The notes: generated from the letters alone by a model not told the origin. Shown: positions 17,701 through 26,490, numbered from the stretch's first letter. The stretch: 55,443 bases of DNA from Verrucomicrobiota bacterium (GCA_023383055.1 JAHDYP010000014.1:18148-73590); one strand, 5' to 3'. Numbers and translations are program-made.

Positions 17701-20505
17701 CTGCTCCGCATCAGCGACTCGCAGAAGATCGCGATCGTTCGGCAATTGATCCAGGCGCACTCCTACTGGCGGATGAAGGGGCTGACCGTGGATCTCGTGA
17801 TCCTGAACGAGGACGTCTCGGTTTACCGCCAGTCTTTGCAGGACCAGATCACGAGCCTGATTTCTTCCGGCATCGAGGCGCAAATGCTGGACAAACCGGG
17901 CGGCATCTTTGTCCGGCGGCTCGAACAGGTGCCCCAGGAGGATCTGGTGCTGCTGCAATCCGCGGCGCGGATTGTTCTGGACGATGAAAGCGGCAGCCTG
18001 GCCGAGCAGATCGAGCGGCGCAGGATTGTGGAACCCTTGGTTCCAGCACTGAGGCCCACCCGCTCCGGGGTTGGGGATGCGCCCACGCCGCTGCCGCCTC
18101 GCGAATTGATGTTTGTGAACGGGTTCGGCGGCTTTACTCGCGACGGCCGCGAATATGTTATCACACTGGAGCCCGGCCAGATGACACCCGCGCCGTGGGT
18201 CAACGTGCTGGCGAACCCCCATTTTGGGACGGTGATCTCCGAGAGCGGATCAGCCTACACCTGGGTCGAGAACGCCCATGAATTCCGGCTGACCCCCTGG
18301 AACAACGATCCCGTTCAGGATATCACCGGCGAGGCCTTCTACCTGCGTGATGAACAGACCGGCGAATTCTGGTCGCCCACCCCGTTGCCGGCGCGCGGTT
18401 TGACGCCCCATGTCATCCGCCATGGCTTCGGCTATACCGTGTTCGAGCATACCGAGCACGGCATCGCCTCCGAGTTGTGGGTTTATGTGGCCATCGACGC
18501 CCCGGTCAAATTCATGGTTCTGAAATTGCGCAATGTTTCGGGGCGCCCCCGGCGTATTTCCGTCACCGGCTACTGGGAATGGGTTCTGGGTGATTTGAGG
18601 CACAAGAGCCTGCTGCACGTGCAGACCGAAGTCGATCCCAGGGCCGGGGCTCTGCTGGCCCGCAATCATTACAATACCGAGTTCCCCGGTCGCATCGCGT
18701 TTCTGGACGTGAACGATGCCGCGCGCGCGTTCACCGGAGATCGGAAGGAGTTCCTGGGCCGAAACGGCAGCCTGGACCGGCCGGCGGCCCTGAAGCGGGC
18801 GCGCCTGTCCGGCAAGGTCGGAGCGGGACTGGATCCGTGCGGTGCCGTGCAAGTGGCCTTTGATTTGCCGGAAGGCCAGGAACGGGAGACGAGTTTTCGG
18901 CTTGGGGTCGGGCGTAACGCGGCCGACGTGTGGGATCTGATTCAACGGTATCGCCGGCCCGACGCCAGCCGCGTCGCGCTCGAGGGGGTCTGGGAGTATT
19001 GGAATCGGACTCTCGGCACGGTGAACGTCGATACCCCCGATCCCGCCGTGAATGTGATGGCGAACGGCTGGTTGCTCTACCAGACCTTGAGCGCGCGGCT
19101 CTGGGGACGCACCGGGTTCTATCAGTCCGGCGGCGCCTACGGCTTCCGCGATCAGTTACAGGACGTGATGGCCCTGGTGCATGCCGAACCGGCGCTGACC
19201 CGCGAGCATTTGCTCCGTGCCGCCGCGCGCCAGTTCCGCGAAGGCGATGTGCAACATTGGTGGCACCCGCCGATGGGCCGCGGCGTGCGCACGCATTGTT
19301 CCGATGACTTCCTCTGGCTGCCGTACGCGACCTGCCGTTACCTCGAGTGCCTGGCCGACACCGGGGTGCTCGACGAATCGATTCCCTTTCTCGAGGCGCG
19401 CCCGGTCAAGCCCGACGAGGAGGCGTATTATGATCTGCCCAGTCGATCGGAAGAGTCGGCCACACTCTACCAACACTGCGTGCGCGCCATCGAGCACGGA
19501 CTGCGTTTCGGAGACCATGGTCTGCCGCTGATCGGTTCCGGCGATTGGAATGATGGCCTGAACCGGGTCGGGCACGCAGGGCGCGGCGAAAGCGTCTGGC
19601 TGGCGTTCTTTCTTTTCGACGTTCTCACCCGGTTTTCCGAAGTGGCGCGCGCGCGCAATGACATCGGCTTTGCCGAACGTTGCCTCGCGCAGGCGCGGCA
19701 ATTACAGCGGAACATTGAACAACACGCCTGGGACGGCCAATGGTACCGCCGCGCCTGGTTCGACAATGGCGAACCGCTCGGATCCCATGCCAACCCGGAA
19801 TGTCAGATCGATTCCCTGCCCCAAAGCTGGTCGGTGATCAGCGGCGCCGGTGATCCACTGCGTTCGCGCCAGGCGATGAACGCCGCGGACGAACGTCTGG
19901 TCCGCCGCCATTCGCGACTGATCCGGTTGTTTGATCCGCCGTTCGACCAGTCATCGCTGGATCCCGGTTATATCAAGGGTTACATCCCGGGCGTGCGCGA
20001 GAACGGTGGCCAATACACGCATGCCGGCATCTGGACCGCCATGGCCTTTGCGCTCATGGGAGACAGCGAGCGGGCGTGGAAGCTGTTCGCGCTCCTTAAC
20101 CCCATCCACCACAGTAGTAATCCCCATCGGATTGCCACCTACAAAGTGGAGCCCTACACGGTCGCCGCCGACGTCTATGCGGTCGCGCCGCACATCGGCC
20201 GGGGCGGTTGGACGTGGTATACCGGCTCGGCCGGCTGGATGTACCGGTTGCTCATCGAAACCCTGCTGGGCGTCCGCCGCGAAGGCGATCAACTGCGGCT
20301 CACCCCCCGTCTCCCCCAAGCGTGGAGTACCTACAAGATCCATTACCGCTTCCGGCAAACCGTCTATCACATCGCCTTCGCCCGGCTCGTCGATGATCCG
20401 CTCGCCGCGGATCAACTCCTCCTCGACGGGAACGTGCTCATCGGAAATGCCGTCCCCCTGGTGAACGACCACCGGGAGCATACGGTTGAAATGCGCATTC
20501 GCTGA
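11779..20505 (+). CDS. Cyclic beta-1,2-glucan synthase (NdvB/ChvB-type, GT84-GH94)
   Basis: A giant inner-membrane enzyme (2908 residues) that polymerises UDP-glucose into beta-1,2-glucan and cyclises it, giving osmoregulated periplasmic glucan. In order it has an N-terminal cytoplasmic region, membrane helices near 415-475, and a processive glycosyltransferase domain with TLDTDTQLPRD (about 630) and RRHRWIRGDWQ (about 778). A further helix cluster spans 815-1000. The glucoamylase-like domain contains GISESGYHRTD (about 1458) and HHQGMTLVAL. Two GH94 carbohydrate-binding parts and a GH94 catalytic domain with GDWNDGLN (about 2587) follow. The ATG at 11779, behind GGAAAG, is preferred over 11728, which would overlap the PRC-barrel gene. 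A hydrophilic insert near residue 1250-1310 is the only oddity. Confidence 0.95.
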   Translation: MRFSSLRWRTLRVRQTGPRPRAIEPPLRAELFSVEQLARHARALAANHQIFTQRAANRLLARLDENEDVLRGFNRATLAVDQSRRITPAAEWLLDNFYLIEEQIQMARRHLPRGYSRELPRLAKGASAGLPRVYDIVLELISHVDAQIDAGPLSAFIAAYQTVTSLKMGELWAIPIMLRLGLIENLQRVTTRLNLARQDRDLADSWVDRLQDMAEKNPSHLVVVVADMAKSDPPVSSAFVGEFCQRLSRQSPLLHLARTWLEQRLTQQGLSIEQLVQRESQHQAADQVSVSHSIASLRFLSGMNWKEFVETLSRVERTLRSDPAGVYHAMDFATRDRYRHAVESLARHSQLPEAEVARRAIQLATESAGQKGPADRTAHVGYYLIDQGQPLLERAANVRWPWRTMVPRCIHRFPLTFYAGGIGTIALLATFGFVQAARTLEVQGWMLLVFALVFLLCASQLAVASMNWLSMLLLKPHRLPRLDYSSGIAADCRTMVVVPTMLTSLKGIDRLIETLEIHQLANRDPHLHFALLTDFRDAPEEMLAGDAPLLRRARDGVEMLNRKYPSAGQDRFFLLQRPRRWNDGEGVWMGYERKRGKLLEFNALLRGGSRACFSEIVGNTAILPSIKYVITLDTDTQLPRDAARLLVGTMAHPLNRPEFDPVRGIVAKGYSILQPRVGVSLPGARRSWFVRLFAGEAGIDPYTREVSDVYQDVFKEGSFIGKGIYDVDAFQRAINGRFPENAILSHDLLEACHARSGLVSDVEFYEEYPSRYNVDVDRRHRWIRGDWQITQWLLPRVPGSDARRIANPLSGLSRWKIFDNLRRSLVPVALLLLLLGSWLLLPAPGGWGTLLVLAMIALPGLLSGLAHGLRKPIDVPWAMHLREALGSCGRQLGQIFLTLAFLPYDAFISLDAIGRTLLRLLVTRKRLLEWQMSSDSERIPRADLIGFYTTMWIEPALALATGLCLVTALPAQLPLALPLLGVWLAAPWIAWWISQPIESPAPDLSAEQWTFLRRTARRTWHFFETFVTAAENWLPPDNYQEVPTPTIASRTSPTNMGLALLANLAARDFGYLSGGGLIRRTQDTLAAMQRLERHAGHFYNWYDTRTLRPLLPLYVSSVDSGNLAGHLLTLASGLREQADAPIFTSQILVGLRDTVGILRDLVPDHAPLARLETELEESPSHLRAALALLESAAGQAAQIAAAFAPRGDELKVWGDTLQRSCEEHLEELRSLAPWLTWAGANPGREGKEGSTSDSEIPNPIAEVEVGLPASEGALGPRLDRLGLALTLREVSKLDRSLDPPRDDGVHSAGLARCLRTASELARQRLLALETLARQCDQLAAMDFTCLFDAARDLFSIGRNVTEHRCDRSFYDLLASEARLCSYVAIALGQVPQDHWFSLGRLLVAARGEPILVSWSGSMFEYLMPLLVMPNFEHTLLGHTCKAAVREQIEYGKVRGVPWGISESGYHRTDVHLNYQYRAFGVPGLGLKRGLAEDLVIAPYASAMALMVAPAQACENLQRLAAEGRAGAYGFYEAVDYTRSRLPPDETSSTIRSFMAHHQGMTLVALVNLLRNDPMPRRFMACPLLRAADLLMHERLPRTTASVYVEDLKLEESRTVAASGEAVMRVFTNPTPPNPEVHLLSNGRYHVVISSAGGGYSRWRDLAVTRWREDATRDCWGTFVYVRDLGTGEMWSTAHQPVQRATKGYEAIFTQARAEFRQRHAGLEVHTEISVSPEDDVELRRVTIANRSAVTRVMELTSYAEVVLANPAADAAHPAFSNLFVQTEFVPGDSALLCTRRARSLEEKPPWLLHLMLGQGSAAGGVSCETDRSRFVGRGGSPANPAAMRTFGPLSNTVGSVLDPIIALRRTVTLAANETAIVDLVLGVTESREAALALVEKYQSSRMADRAFDLAWTHSQVTLRQLDATEAEAQWYGRLAGALIYADPDRRANPGVLAHNRRGQNGLWSYGISGDAPLVLLRISDSQKIAIVRQLIQAHSYWRMKGLTVDLVILNEDVSVYRQSLQDQITSLISSGIEAQMLDKPGGIFVRRLEQVPQEDLVLLQSAARIVLDDESGSLAEQIERRRIVEPLVPALRPTRSGVGDAPTPLPPRELMFVNGFGGFTRDGREYVITLEPGQMTPAPWVNVLANPHFGTVISESGSAYTWVENAHEFRLTPWNNDPVQDITGEAFYLRDEQTGEFWSPTPLPARGLTPHVIRHGFGYTVFEHTEHGIASELWVYVAIDAPVKFMVLKLRNVSGRPRRISVTGYWEWVLGDLRHKSLLHVQTEVDPRAGALLARNHYNTEFPGRIAFLDVNDAARAFTGDRKEFLGRNGSLDRPAALKRARLSGKVGAGLDPCGAVQVAFDLPEGQERETSFRLGVGRNAADVWDLIQRYRRPDASRVALEGVWEYWNRTLGTVNVDTPDPAVNVMANGWLLYQTLSARLWGRTGFYQSGGAYGFRDQLQDVMALVHAEPALTREHLLRAAARQFREGDVQHWWHPPMGRGVRTHCSDDFLWLPYATCRYLECLADTGVLDESIPFLEARPVKPDEEAYYDLPSRSEESATLYQHCVRAIEHGLRFGDHGLPLIGSGDWNDGLNRVGHAGRGESVWLAFFLFDVLTRFSEVARARNDIGFAERCLAQARQLQRNIEQHAWDGQWYRRAWFDNGEPLGSHANPECQIDSLPQSWSVISGAGDPLRSRQAMNAADERLVRRHSRLIRLFDPPFDQSSLDPGYIKGYIPGVRENGGQYTHAGIWTAMAFALMGDSERAWKLFALLNPIHHSSNPHRIATYKVEPYTVAADVYAVAPHIGRGGWTWYTGSAGWMYRLLIETLLGVRREGDQLRLTPRLPQAWSTYKIHYRFRQTVYHIAFARLVDDPLAADQLLLDGNVLIGNAVPLVNDHREHTVEMRIR

Positions 20506-20691
20506 CGCCCGCCATCGGCCTGGCGTTGCCTCCAGTCCTGAACGGTTTCCGGCTTCACAGCTGCGTCCAGGAAAAAGGCAATGGAGAAGGCAATGGGGTC
20601 GCATCCCAAGGTCGAAGATCCAGAGGCGACCCATGGTCCCGGTGGGATTGCCGTGACGTTGGCCGTTGTGGTTGAGTTGTTCAGGAGAGGT

Positions 20692-22677
20692 TCAATCGGA
20701 ATCCATCACCGCAACCGCATAGCCCGGCAGCTTCAGCCGGGTTTTGCCTTCTCGTACTTCCATGGCTTTGCCGGCCATGGCCCAGAACGTTGCTGGTTCC
20801 TGCAACACCCGCCGGCTGTTCTGCAAGTCGAGGTATCGGGCGCACCATGCGCCGTCAAGTCCATGGCCCTGTATCTCGAGAGGCTGCTCCGTCAGGTTTG
20901 CCAGCACCAAACGCCGTCGACTCCCATTGCCCTGCAAGCCGAATGCAAGCATCCGTCGAGGATCGCTGCTCGATATCGACACCCATCGCCAGGAGCCGCA
21001 CAGCGCCCTGAGAACCAGGTAAACCGGAAACACCATGCCGGGTTCAGCGGGAAACAGCGCGCCATTCCGCGCATCCCTCGCTTGCGCCATGATTCCCCGC
21101 CACCCAACCGTTTCAAAGTAAGTGATGCTCGCGACACCCGCCTCCGCCAGCGTGCACAAACTGCCGACGGTCCACGCCGCCGCAAACAGACTCAACTGCC
21201 GCGGATCCACTTGCGGGGGCAATGCTTCTGGCGTGAGTTCCGGCTCCGGCCCGGTGGCCACCGGATTGAACCGCTGCTTCAAGGTCACCGGCGATACCAT
21301 CAAAGGCCGGCCTCCGGCAAATGCCCGCGCGGTGCGAACCGTCTCGCCTTGCGCCTCGAGAGTCTCCATCACCGACCAGGCGTCGACGGCGTGCACCTGG
21401 GGATTGATCGACCAAAAAACACAATCCGCTCCCTCGCACCCAAGCTGCCCCAGTGCCTGTTCACGATTGAGCTCGCAGAAATTGCGGTCGCTGCCCGCTC
21501 CGAACGGCACCCCCAGTCCGCCCAGAGCGGCCCGGGCCAGAACGAGCGACTCTGCCGTCGTAGCCGCCTCCCCTTCACGCACCACCAGGATCCGTCTGGC
21601 AATGGATCGAGTGCCGTTCGATCCGACGGATGACCGCTCCAACAACTCGCGCAGCGCCGGAAGGCCTGACGCACCCGTTCGCGGGAGATGCACCGCCAGT
21701 TCCAATGAAACCCCAAGTTGCCTGCTTTGTTCGACCGCGCGCTCCAGATCCTGCACCCACGAACCCTGCGCCAACCGCACGTCGTGCCGTGCATGGCTCA
21801 ATCGCAGCGCGCGGATCCGCTCAATCTCCCGTTCGCTCAACGATTCGCCGGCCAATCCCAAACCGAGTTCGGGCATCCGCCTCGACTCGCCGCCGCGCGA
21901 CCACTCCAGCGTCACCAACTCCGTGTCCTCATGCCGCGTCGCCATGCCGCGCGAACGCGGGTCTTGGATCAATCGCAGGCTAATTGCCTGCCGTACGCGC
22001 TCCCCTGATTTCACTTCGACGGGAAACGGCCGCGCCAGCGGCGTGCCGTAGGTCTTGAAACTCGCGTCGGTCCAGTTCCGCTGGTCTTCCATCTCGAACA
22101 CTTCGCCTGCGAACGTCAATTCGGCCCAAAGTCCTGGTTCGACCTCATGGGCCAATGCCCGCAGATCCTGGAAGCTGGCCTTCCCAAAAATCTGGGGCTC
22201 GATCGTCCGTGGCAGTGTGCCCTCGATGACCTCGCCGCTGGTGCGAATCTGTCGGGCCCGCGCGCCCGCGCATTCGCGGATGGGGTGCAGCACGCAGAAT
22301 CCAATCCGGTTCTTCAAAAACGTCCCGCGCACAACCCCATCACAAGCGTATCGCACCGAGCCATCCGGCCATCCTTCAATCAGCCCGCGCCATGCGAAAT
22401 GAATCCCGGCCTGTCGATGCTCGCACTCGAATTCAAGGCGAAACGTATCCTTGCCAATCGTCCGTTCCCGCTCGCTCAACCGCCCCGGCACCGTACCCCA
22501 GTTCCGATCCCGCAAAGCAAAATAAATCCCCCGAATGATTTCCGTTCCCCCGCGCTTGAACCACCGCAACGATCCGGTGCCCGCATCATAGCTCAGCCGC
22601 ACGGGTCCCGCGCGCAGCGTGACCAACGCCGCCGGTTTGATTGCCGCGCCATACATCAGGTACTCATCCGTCAGCAT
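20692..22677 (-). CDS. apnL: D-apionate lactonase (ApnL-like)
   Basis: Predicted to hydrolyse D-apionolactone to D-apionate after oxidation of D-apiose. The 661-residue product is close to the ApnL family length. It begins with a beta-rich domain (LRAGPVRLSYDAGTGSLRW, GTEIIRGIYFALRDRNWGT). A TIM-barrel-like middle with LFAAAWTVGSLCTLAEAGV and a C-terminal beta domain follow. Start at 22677 has an AGAGGA ribosome site. No catalytic residues are assigned by eye. The call rests on recalled similarity to ApnL and on its operon with ApsD-, ApnO- and OiaK-like genes. It is the last gene of the operon and converges on the glucan synthase, 186 bases away, with no clear terminator between them. Confidence 0.82.
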   Translation of the reverse strand: MLTDEYLMYGAAIKPAALVTLRAGPVRLSYDAGTGSLRWFKRGGTEIIRGIYFALRDRNWGTVPGRLSERERTIGKDTFRLEFECEHRQAGIHFAWRGLIEGWPDGSVRYACDGVVRGTFLKNRIGFCVLHPIRECAGARARQIRTSGEVIEGTLPRTIEPQIFGKASFQDLRALAHEVEPGLWAELTFAGEVFEMEDQRNWTDASFKTYGTPLARPFPVEVKSGERVRQAISLRLIQDPRSRGMATRHEDTELVTLEWSRGGESRRMPELGLGLAGESLSEREIERIRALRLSHARHDVRLAQGSWVQDLERAVEQSRQLGVSLELAVHLPRTGASGLPALRELLERSSVGSNGTRSIARRILVVREGEAATTAESLVLARAALGGLGVPFGAGSDRNFCELNREQALGQLGCEGADCVFWSINPQVHAVDAWSVMETLEAQGETVRTARAFAGGRPLMVSPVTLKQRFNPVATGPEPELTPEALPPQVDPRQLSLFAAAWTVGSLCTLAEAGVASITYFETVGWRGIMAQARDARNGALFPAEPGMVFPVYLVLRALCGSWRWVSISSSDPRRMLAFGLQGNGSRRRLVLANLTEQPLEIQGHGLDGAWCARYLDLQNSRRVLQEPATFWAMAGKAMEVREGKTRLKLPGYAVAVMDSD

Positions 22678-22748
22678 ATCCTCTGCCTCCGTTCACACCA
22701 CCGTTCGTCATTCGCTCCCATCCATGCGCATCCGCGCAATGCACGCGC

Positions 22749-22780
22749 TTCACGTTTCACGTTTCACGTTTCACGTTTCA
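22749..22780. repeat. Heptanucleotide tandem repeat (TTTCACG, 4.6 copies)
   Basis: A 32-base run of TTTCACG units; on the coding strand it reads GTGAAAC. It covers the last codons and stop of the ABC permease (stop at 22764-22766) and runs into the gap before apnL. Because seven is not a multiple of three, copy-number change would alter the permease C-terminus. Every frame of the unit meets TGA within 21 bases, so termination is preserved. Confidence 0.85.
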
Positions 22781-23792
22781 ACCCCTGACTATTCCCGCCG
22801 ACCTCATCCGGCGTCACAAATATCTTCCGGCGGTTCCACCGAACCAGCCAACCATTGCGCAGGCTGTCGAGCAACACCGCCACGAAGATCACTCCGCTGG
22901 TGATCAACGGATAAAGATAGGGATTCACGTTCAGGATGTTGAGCCCGTTCTCGAGGGTCTGGATCAGCACCGCCCCCAGCACAGTCCCCGGAAACACTGC
23001 TCCTCGTCCGCCAAACAGACTCGTACCGCCAAGCACTGCCGCCGCGATCGCCAGGAACTCGCGGTTGTTCCCAAAGCCTGGCGACACCGCCGGCGCCTGG
23101 GACAACGCCACCACCCCCGCCACCGCCGCACATACCCCGCAAATCATATAGACCACCCATAATACCCAGCGCGTTCGAATGCCCGCCTTCCGCGCCGCCT
23201 CGAGGTCTGCGCCCACCGCGTAAATCTGGCGCCCAAACGGCGTTCGCGTCAGAACCACATGCGCCACGACGACCACCCCCGCAAAGATCAGCACGGGCAC
23301 AGGGACGCCCACCACGCGCGCCGCACCCAGCTCATAGAAGCTGTCGGGTAGATTCATCGCCCGGGTTTCGGTGATCTGCAGGCCCAGTCCTCGCCCAAAA
23401 TAGCGAGTGGCCAGAGTCACGACGAACGCCATGATTCCCAGCCGCGTGATGAACAGTCCGTTCACCGCGCCGAACCCCGCGCCCACCAGCAACATGATCA
23501 GCAACGCCATGGGCAAAGATCCTCCGCCCAGGACGAACTTGCCGCTCAGCGCCGCCGCCACGAACATGATCGCCCCCACGGACAAGTCCACCCCTGCCGT
23601 CAACAGCACAAACGTCATCCCCACCGCCAGGATCCCGGTCGACGATGCCTGGATGAGGATGTTCAATCCATTCTGCGGATCCCGAAAGGCCGGCGCCAAC
23701 AGGCCAAAGACCACCAGCACCACCGCGAACAGGATCAGTGACGCCTGGTTCATCAGCGTCACCGTGGTTCGCTGCCACAGCGGCCCCCTCAT
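22764..23792 (-). CDS. Sugar ABC transporter permease (RbsC family), copy 1
   Basis: Inner-membrane permease of a carbohydrate uptake ABC system, 342 residues with about nine to ten hydrophobic helices. The family signature region includes SGVIFVAVLLDSLRNG near the C-terminus, AAVLGGTSLFGGRGAVFPGTVLGA in the loop, and AVGADLEAARKAGI for ATPase contact. ATG at 23792 overlaps the ATPase stop by 4 bases. Together with the second permease, ATPase and binding protein it forms one importer, predicted to take up D-apiose from its enzyme neighbours. Its C-terminus ends within a heptamer repeat. Confidence 0.92.
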   Translation of the reverse strand: MRGPLWQRTTVTLMNQASLILFAVVLVVFGLLAPAFRDPQNGLNILIQASSTGILAVGMTFVLLTAGVDLSVGAIMFVAAALSGKFVLGGGSLPMALLIMLLVGAGFGAVNGLFITRLGIMAFVVTLATRYFGRGLGLQITETRAMNLPDSFYELGAARVVGVPVPVLIFAGVVVVAHVVLTRTPFGRQIYAVGADLEAARKAGIRTRWVLWVVYMICGVCAAVAGVVALSQAPAVSPGFGNNREFLAIAAAVLGGTSLFGGRGAVFPGTVLGAVLIQTLENGLNILNVNPYLYPLITSGVIFVAVLLDSLRNGWLVRWNRRKIFVTPDEVGGNSQGLKRET

Positions 23793-25327
23793 GCCAGCAC
23801 CCCGCTGTGCAACGCCGACCGCAGGATCCGTTCGCGATCAAACTGGCCCGGCTCGATGCTATCGCCAATGGCTCCGCGGTTCATCACCAGGATCCGGTCG
23901 CACATCCCGATCAATTCCTCGACCTCCGACGAGATCATCAATACTCCGGCGCCCCGCCCGGCCAGTTCATTGATCAGGCGGTAGACCTCGCACTTGGCGC
24001 CCACGTCGATCCCGCGCGTCGGCTCGTCCAGGATAAACACCTTCGGCTCGTTCAAGATCCACTTCGCGAGCACCACCTTCTGCTGGTTGCCTCCACTCAG
24101 GGTCTTCACGGGCTGGCCATCCCGCGCGCCCGGCGTCAGCCGCACCGCCTCCCGCATCCTGCGCACCGCCGCCTGCGCCTCCTCCCGCCGCACCGCTTTC
24201 GTCCGGCCCACCATCCGACCCAGCGCAACCAGCGTGATATTGTCGCCCACCGACGCCTCGAGACACAATCCGTCCGCCCGCCGGTCTTCGGTGAGGAACG
24301 CCATGCCGCGCGCGATTCGCTCCCGGGGCGGCAACGGGTTCAGACATTCTCCCGCCAGGCGGATCTCGCCGGCCGAGCAGTCGTCGAGCCCGAACAGAAT
24401 GCGCGCCAACTCGGATCGGCCCGACCCCATCAGACCGGAAATGCCCAGCACTTCGCCTCGATGCAATTCGAAGGTGACAGCGCGCACCATTCCCGGCTGC
24501 GACACCCCGCGCACTTCGAGCAGCACCTCCGTGGACGGCCGCGACGTGCGGGTCGGGAAGAACTGGGTGATCTCGCGCCCGACCATCAGCGACACCATGC
24601 GATCCAGGGTGAACCCGGACATCGCTCCACTCCCGACCACCTGCCCATCGCGGAGGATCACCAAGTCGTCGCACAGTGCCCGCACCTGCTCGAGGTTGTG
24701 GGAGATGTAAATCAGCGCGAGGCCCCGCTCCCGCAATTGCCTTACCATCTCGAACAACCGTCCGGTCTCCCGCGTGGTCAAGGATGTCGTCGGCTCGTCC
24801 AGGATGATCAGTCGCGCCTCGCCCATCATCGCCTTCGCAATCTCGACCAACTGCCGTTCCCCGGCGGATAACCGTTCCACCGGCGTATCCGGTCCATGTT
24901 CCAACCGCACCTCGCGCAACACGGCTCGAGCTCGCTCACCCATCGCCCGCCGGTCGATCAACCCCAGTCGCCGCGGAAATCCGCCGATGAACAGATTCTC
25001 CGCAATTGTCAGGTTCTGAAACAAATTCAATTCCTGATGGATAAACGCCACCCCCGCCCGCTCCGCTTCCCGTGGTGACCGCGGGCTGTACCGCCCGCCG
25101 TTCCACCGCATCTCGCCCGCATCGGCACAAAGATTGCCGCCAACGATGTTCATCAACGTCGATTTCCCCGCCCCGTTCTCGCCCACCAACCCGAGCGCGC
25201 AGCCGGCGTGGACTTCGAAGCTCACCCCTTCAAGCACCTTGACTCCGAAGAACCCCTTGTCGATCCTCCGAAACGCCAGCAACGGCTCGGTCAATCGATC
25301 GACTCGCATGGGCGGATTCTCATCCAT
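23789..25327 (-). CDS. Sugar ABC transporter ATP-binding protein (RbsA family, two nucleotide-binding domains)
   Basis: The 512-residue ATPase energises sugar import. First domain: Walker A GENGAGKST, signature LSAGERQLVEIAKA, Walker B LIILDEPTTSL. Second domain: degenerate P-loop GLMGSGRSELAR, signature LSGGNQQKVVLAKW, Walker B VFILDEPTRGID. This is the standard RbsA arrangement. ATG at 25327 has an AGGAAA ribosome site; an internal ATG at 25309 is the alternative. It lies between the two permease genes, overlapping one by 4 bases. Confidence 0.95.
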   Translation of the reverse strand: MDENPPMRVDRLTEPLLAFRRIDKGFFGVKVLEGVSFEVHAGCALGLVGENGAGKSTLMNIVGGNLCADAGEMRWNGGRYSPRSPREAERAGVAFIHQELNLFQNLTIAENLFIGGFPRRLGLIDRRAMGERARAVLREVRLEHGPDTPVERLSAGERQLVEIAKAMMGEARLIILDEPTTSLTTRETGRLFEMVRQLRERGLALIYISHNLEQVRALCDDLVILRDGQVVGSGAMSGFTLDRMVSLMVGREITQFFPTRTSRPSTEVLLEVRGVSQPGMVRAVTFELHRGEVLGISGLMGSGRSELARILFGLDDCSAGEIRLAGECLNPLPPRERIARGMAFLTEDRRADGLCLEASVGDNITLVALGRMVGRTKAVRREEAQAAVRRMREAVRLTPGARDGQPVKTLSGGNQQKVVLAKWILNEPKVFILDEPTRGIDVGAKCEVYRLINELAGRGAGVLMISSEVEELIGMCDRILVMNRGAIGDSIEPGQFDRERILRSALHSGVLA

Positions 25328-25375
25328 TCGGATTTCCTGCGGATTTCGAGCTTCAGAACTTCAGCATCCCCCGGC

Positions 25376-26389
25376 TCACCCCGTGCGAGCGAGAATCCGG
25401 GTCCGCGCCGTGTCCAGCAGCGCCGCCCCGAGAATCACCCCGCCTTTGACCATGGTGATCGTGTAAAAGGTCAGCCCCACCAGGTTCAGGCTGTTGTCCA
25501 CCAATGCCAGAAACAACACCCCGAACACCGTGCCCAACACCCGCCCCCGGCCCCCATACAGACTCGTTCCCCCGATCACCACCGCGCCCACCACGTCCAG
25601 GAGATTGTCCCGGGCCATCTCGGGGTTGCCGGTTTCCAACCCCGCCGTAAACAGAATGGCGGACAAACCGGCGAACCCACCGCTCGCCACGTAGGTCCAG
25701 AAAGTCACCCGCCCCACCGGCACTCCGGACACCAGGGCCGCCCGCGCGTTCTGACCCACCGCGTAGAACCATCGCCCATACAGCGTGCGACTCAGAAAAC
25801 CATGCGCCAGCCAGGTCACCGCCACCGCCATCACCGTCGCCACCCACAGGTTTTGCCCCAGCATCACAAATCCGGCCGGCAGCCCGCCAATCTTCCGCGA
25901 TAACGTCACCCATATCGCAAAGCCGCTCACAAACATCATCGTCGTCAGCGTCGCAATGAACGCCGGAATCCGGCAAACCGCCACCGTAAAACCGTTTACT
26001 GCCCCCAAGCCCAATCCCACGGCCAGCATCACCAGCACCCCGACCGGCACCGCCAGTGCGTTCCCAGCCATCCAACCGTCCTCGCCGCTCATCACCTTCG
26101 CCCCCAGCACGCTCGCCAACGCGATGATCGACGTCACCGACAAATCGATCCCTCCGATGATCAGCACCAAGGTCAGCCCCACCGATACCACCAGCACTGG
26201 CAACAGATACGCCAGGATCGTCTGCGCGTTGCTCACCGACACGAACCCCGTCGCCCACGGCGCCATCCCCAACACATACGCCACGCTCAGCCAAAGGATC
26301 AGGTGATCCGACAGCACCCCGCGCTTCAGCCAACCCGGCAGCCACCCGTCAACCCGCATCCCGATCGCCATTGGACCTGTCACACGCAT
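25376..26389 (-). CDS. Sugar ABC transporter permease (RbsC family), copy 2
   Basis: A 337-residue permease homologous to the one at 22764-23792. Shared features include VIGGTSLYGGRGRVLGTVFG, a C-terminal MVKGGVILGAALLDTARTR and about nine hydrophobic helices. Two different permeases would form a heterodimeric channel, as in several pentose and autoinducer-type importers. The start at 26389 lacks a strong Shine-Dalgarno sequence; ATG at 26371 is possible. It follows the binding-protein gene after 101 bases. Confidence 0.92.
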   Translation of the reverse strand: MRVTGPMAIGMRVDGWLPGWLKRGVLSDHLILWLSVAYVLGMAPWATGFVSVSNAQTILAYLLPVLVVSVGLTLVLIIGGIDLSVTSIIALASVLGAKVMSGEDGWMAGNALAVPVGVLVMLAVGLGLGAVNGFTVAVCRIPAFIATLTTMMFVSGFAIWVTLSRKIGGLPAGFVMLGQNLWVATVMAVAVTWLAHGFLSRTLYGRWFYAVGQNARAALVSGVPVGRVTFWTYVASGGFAGLSAILFTAGLETGNPEMARDNLLDVVGAVVIGGTSLYGGRGRVLGTVFGVLFLALVDNSLNLVGLTFYTITMVKGGVILGAALLDTARTRILARTG

Positions 26390-26490
26390 TCAACCATTGC
26401 CCTTTCGCCTCCGCAAAAAAGACCGTCCACCATATCCCCGACGCGCCAACCTCCGGCACGGCGTCGTTGCAGCGCGCATACCCCAACCCG

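Noticed and set aside
15526..18222. An 898-codon minus-strand frame inside the glucan synthase gene, and similar long frames at 12289-14418 and 18250-18945
   Set aside because: They are shadows of the 2908-residue enzyme; the composition is aberrant and no motif is present.
22749..22780. A CRISPR array
   Set aside because: The unit is seven bases with no spacers.
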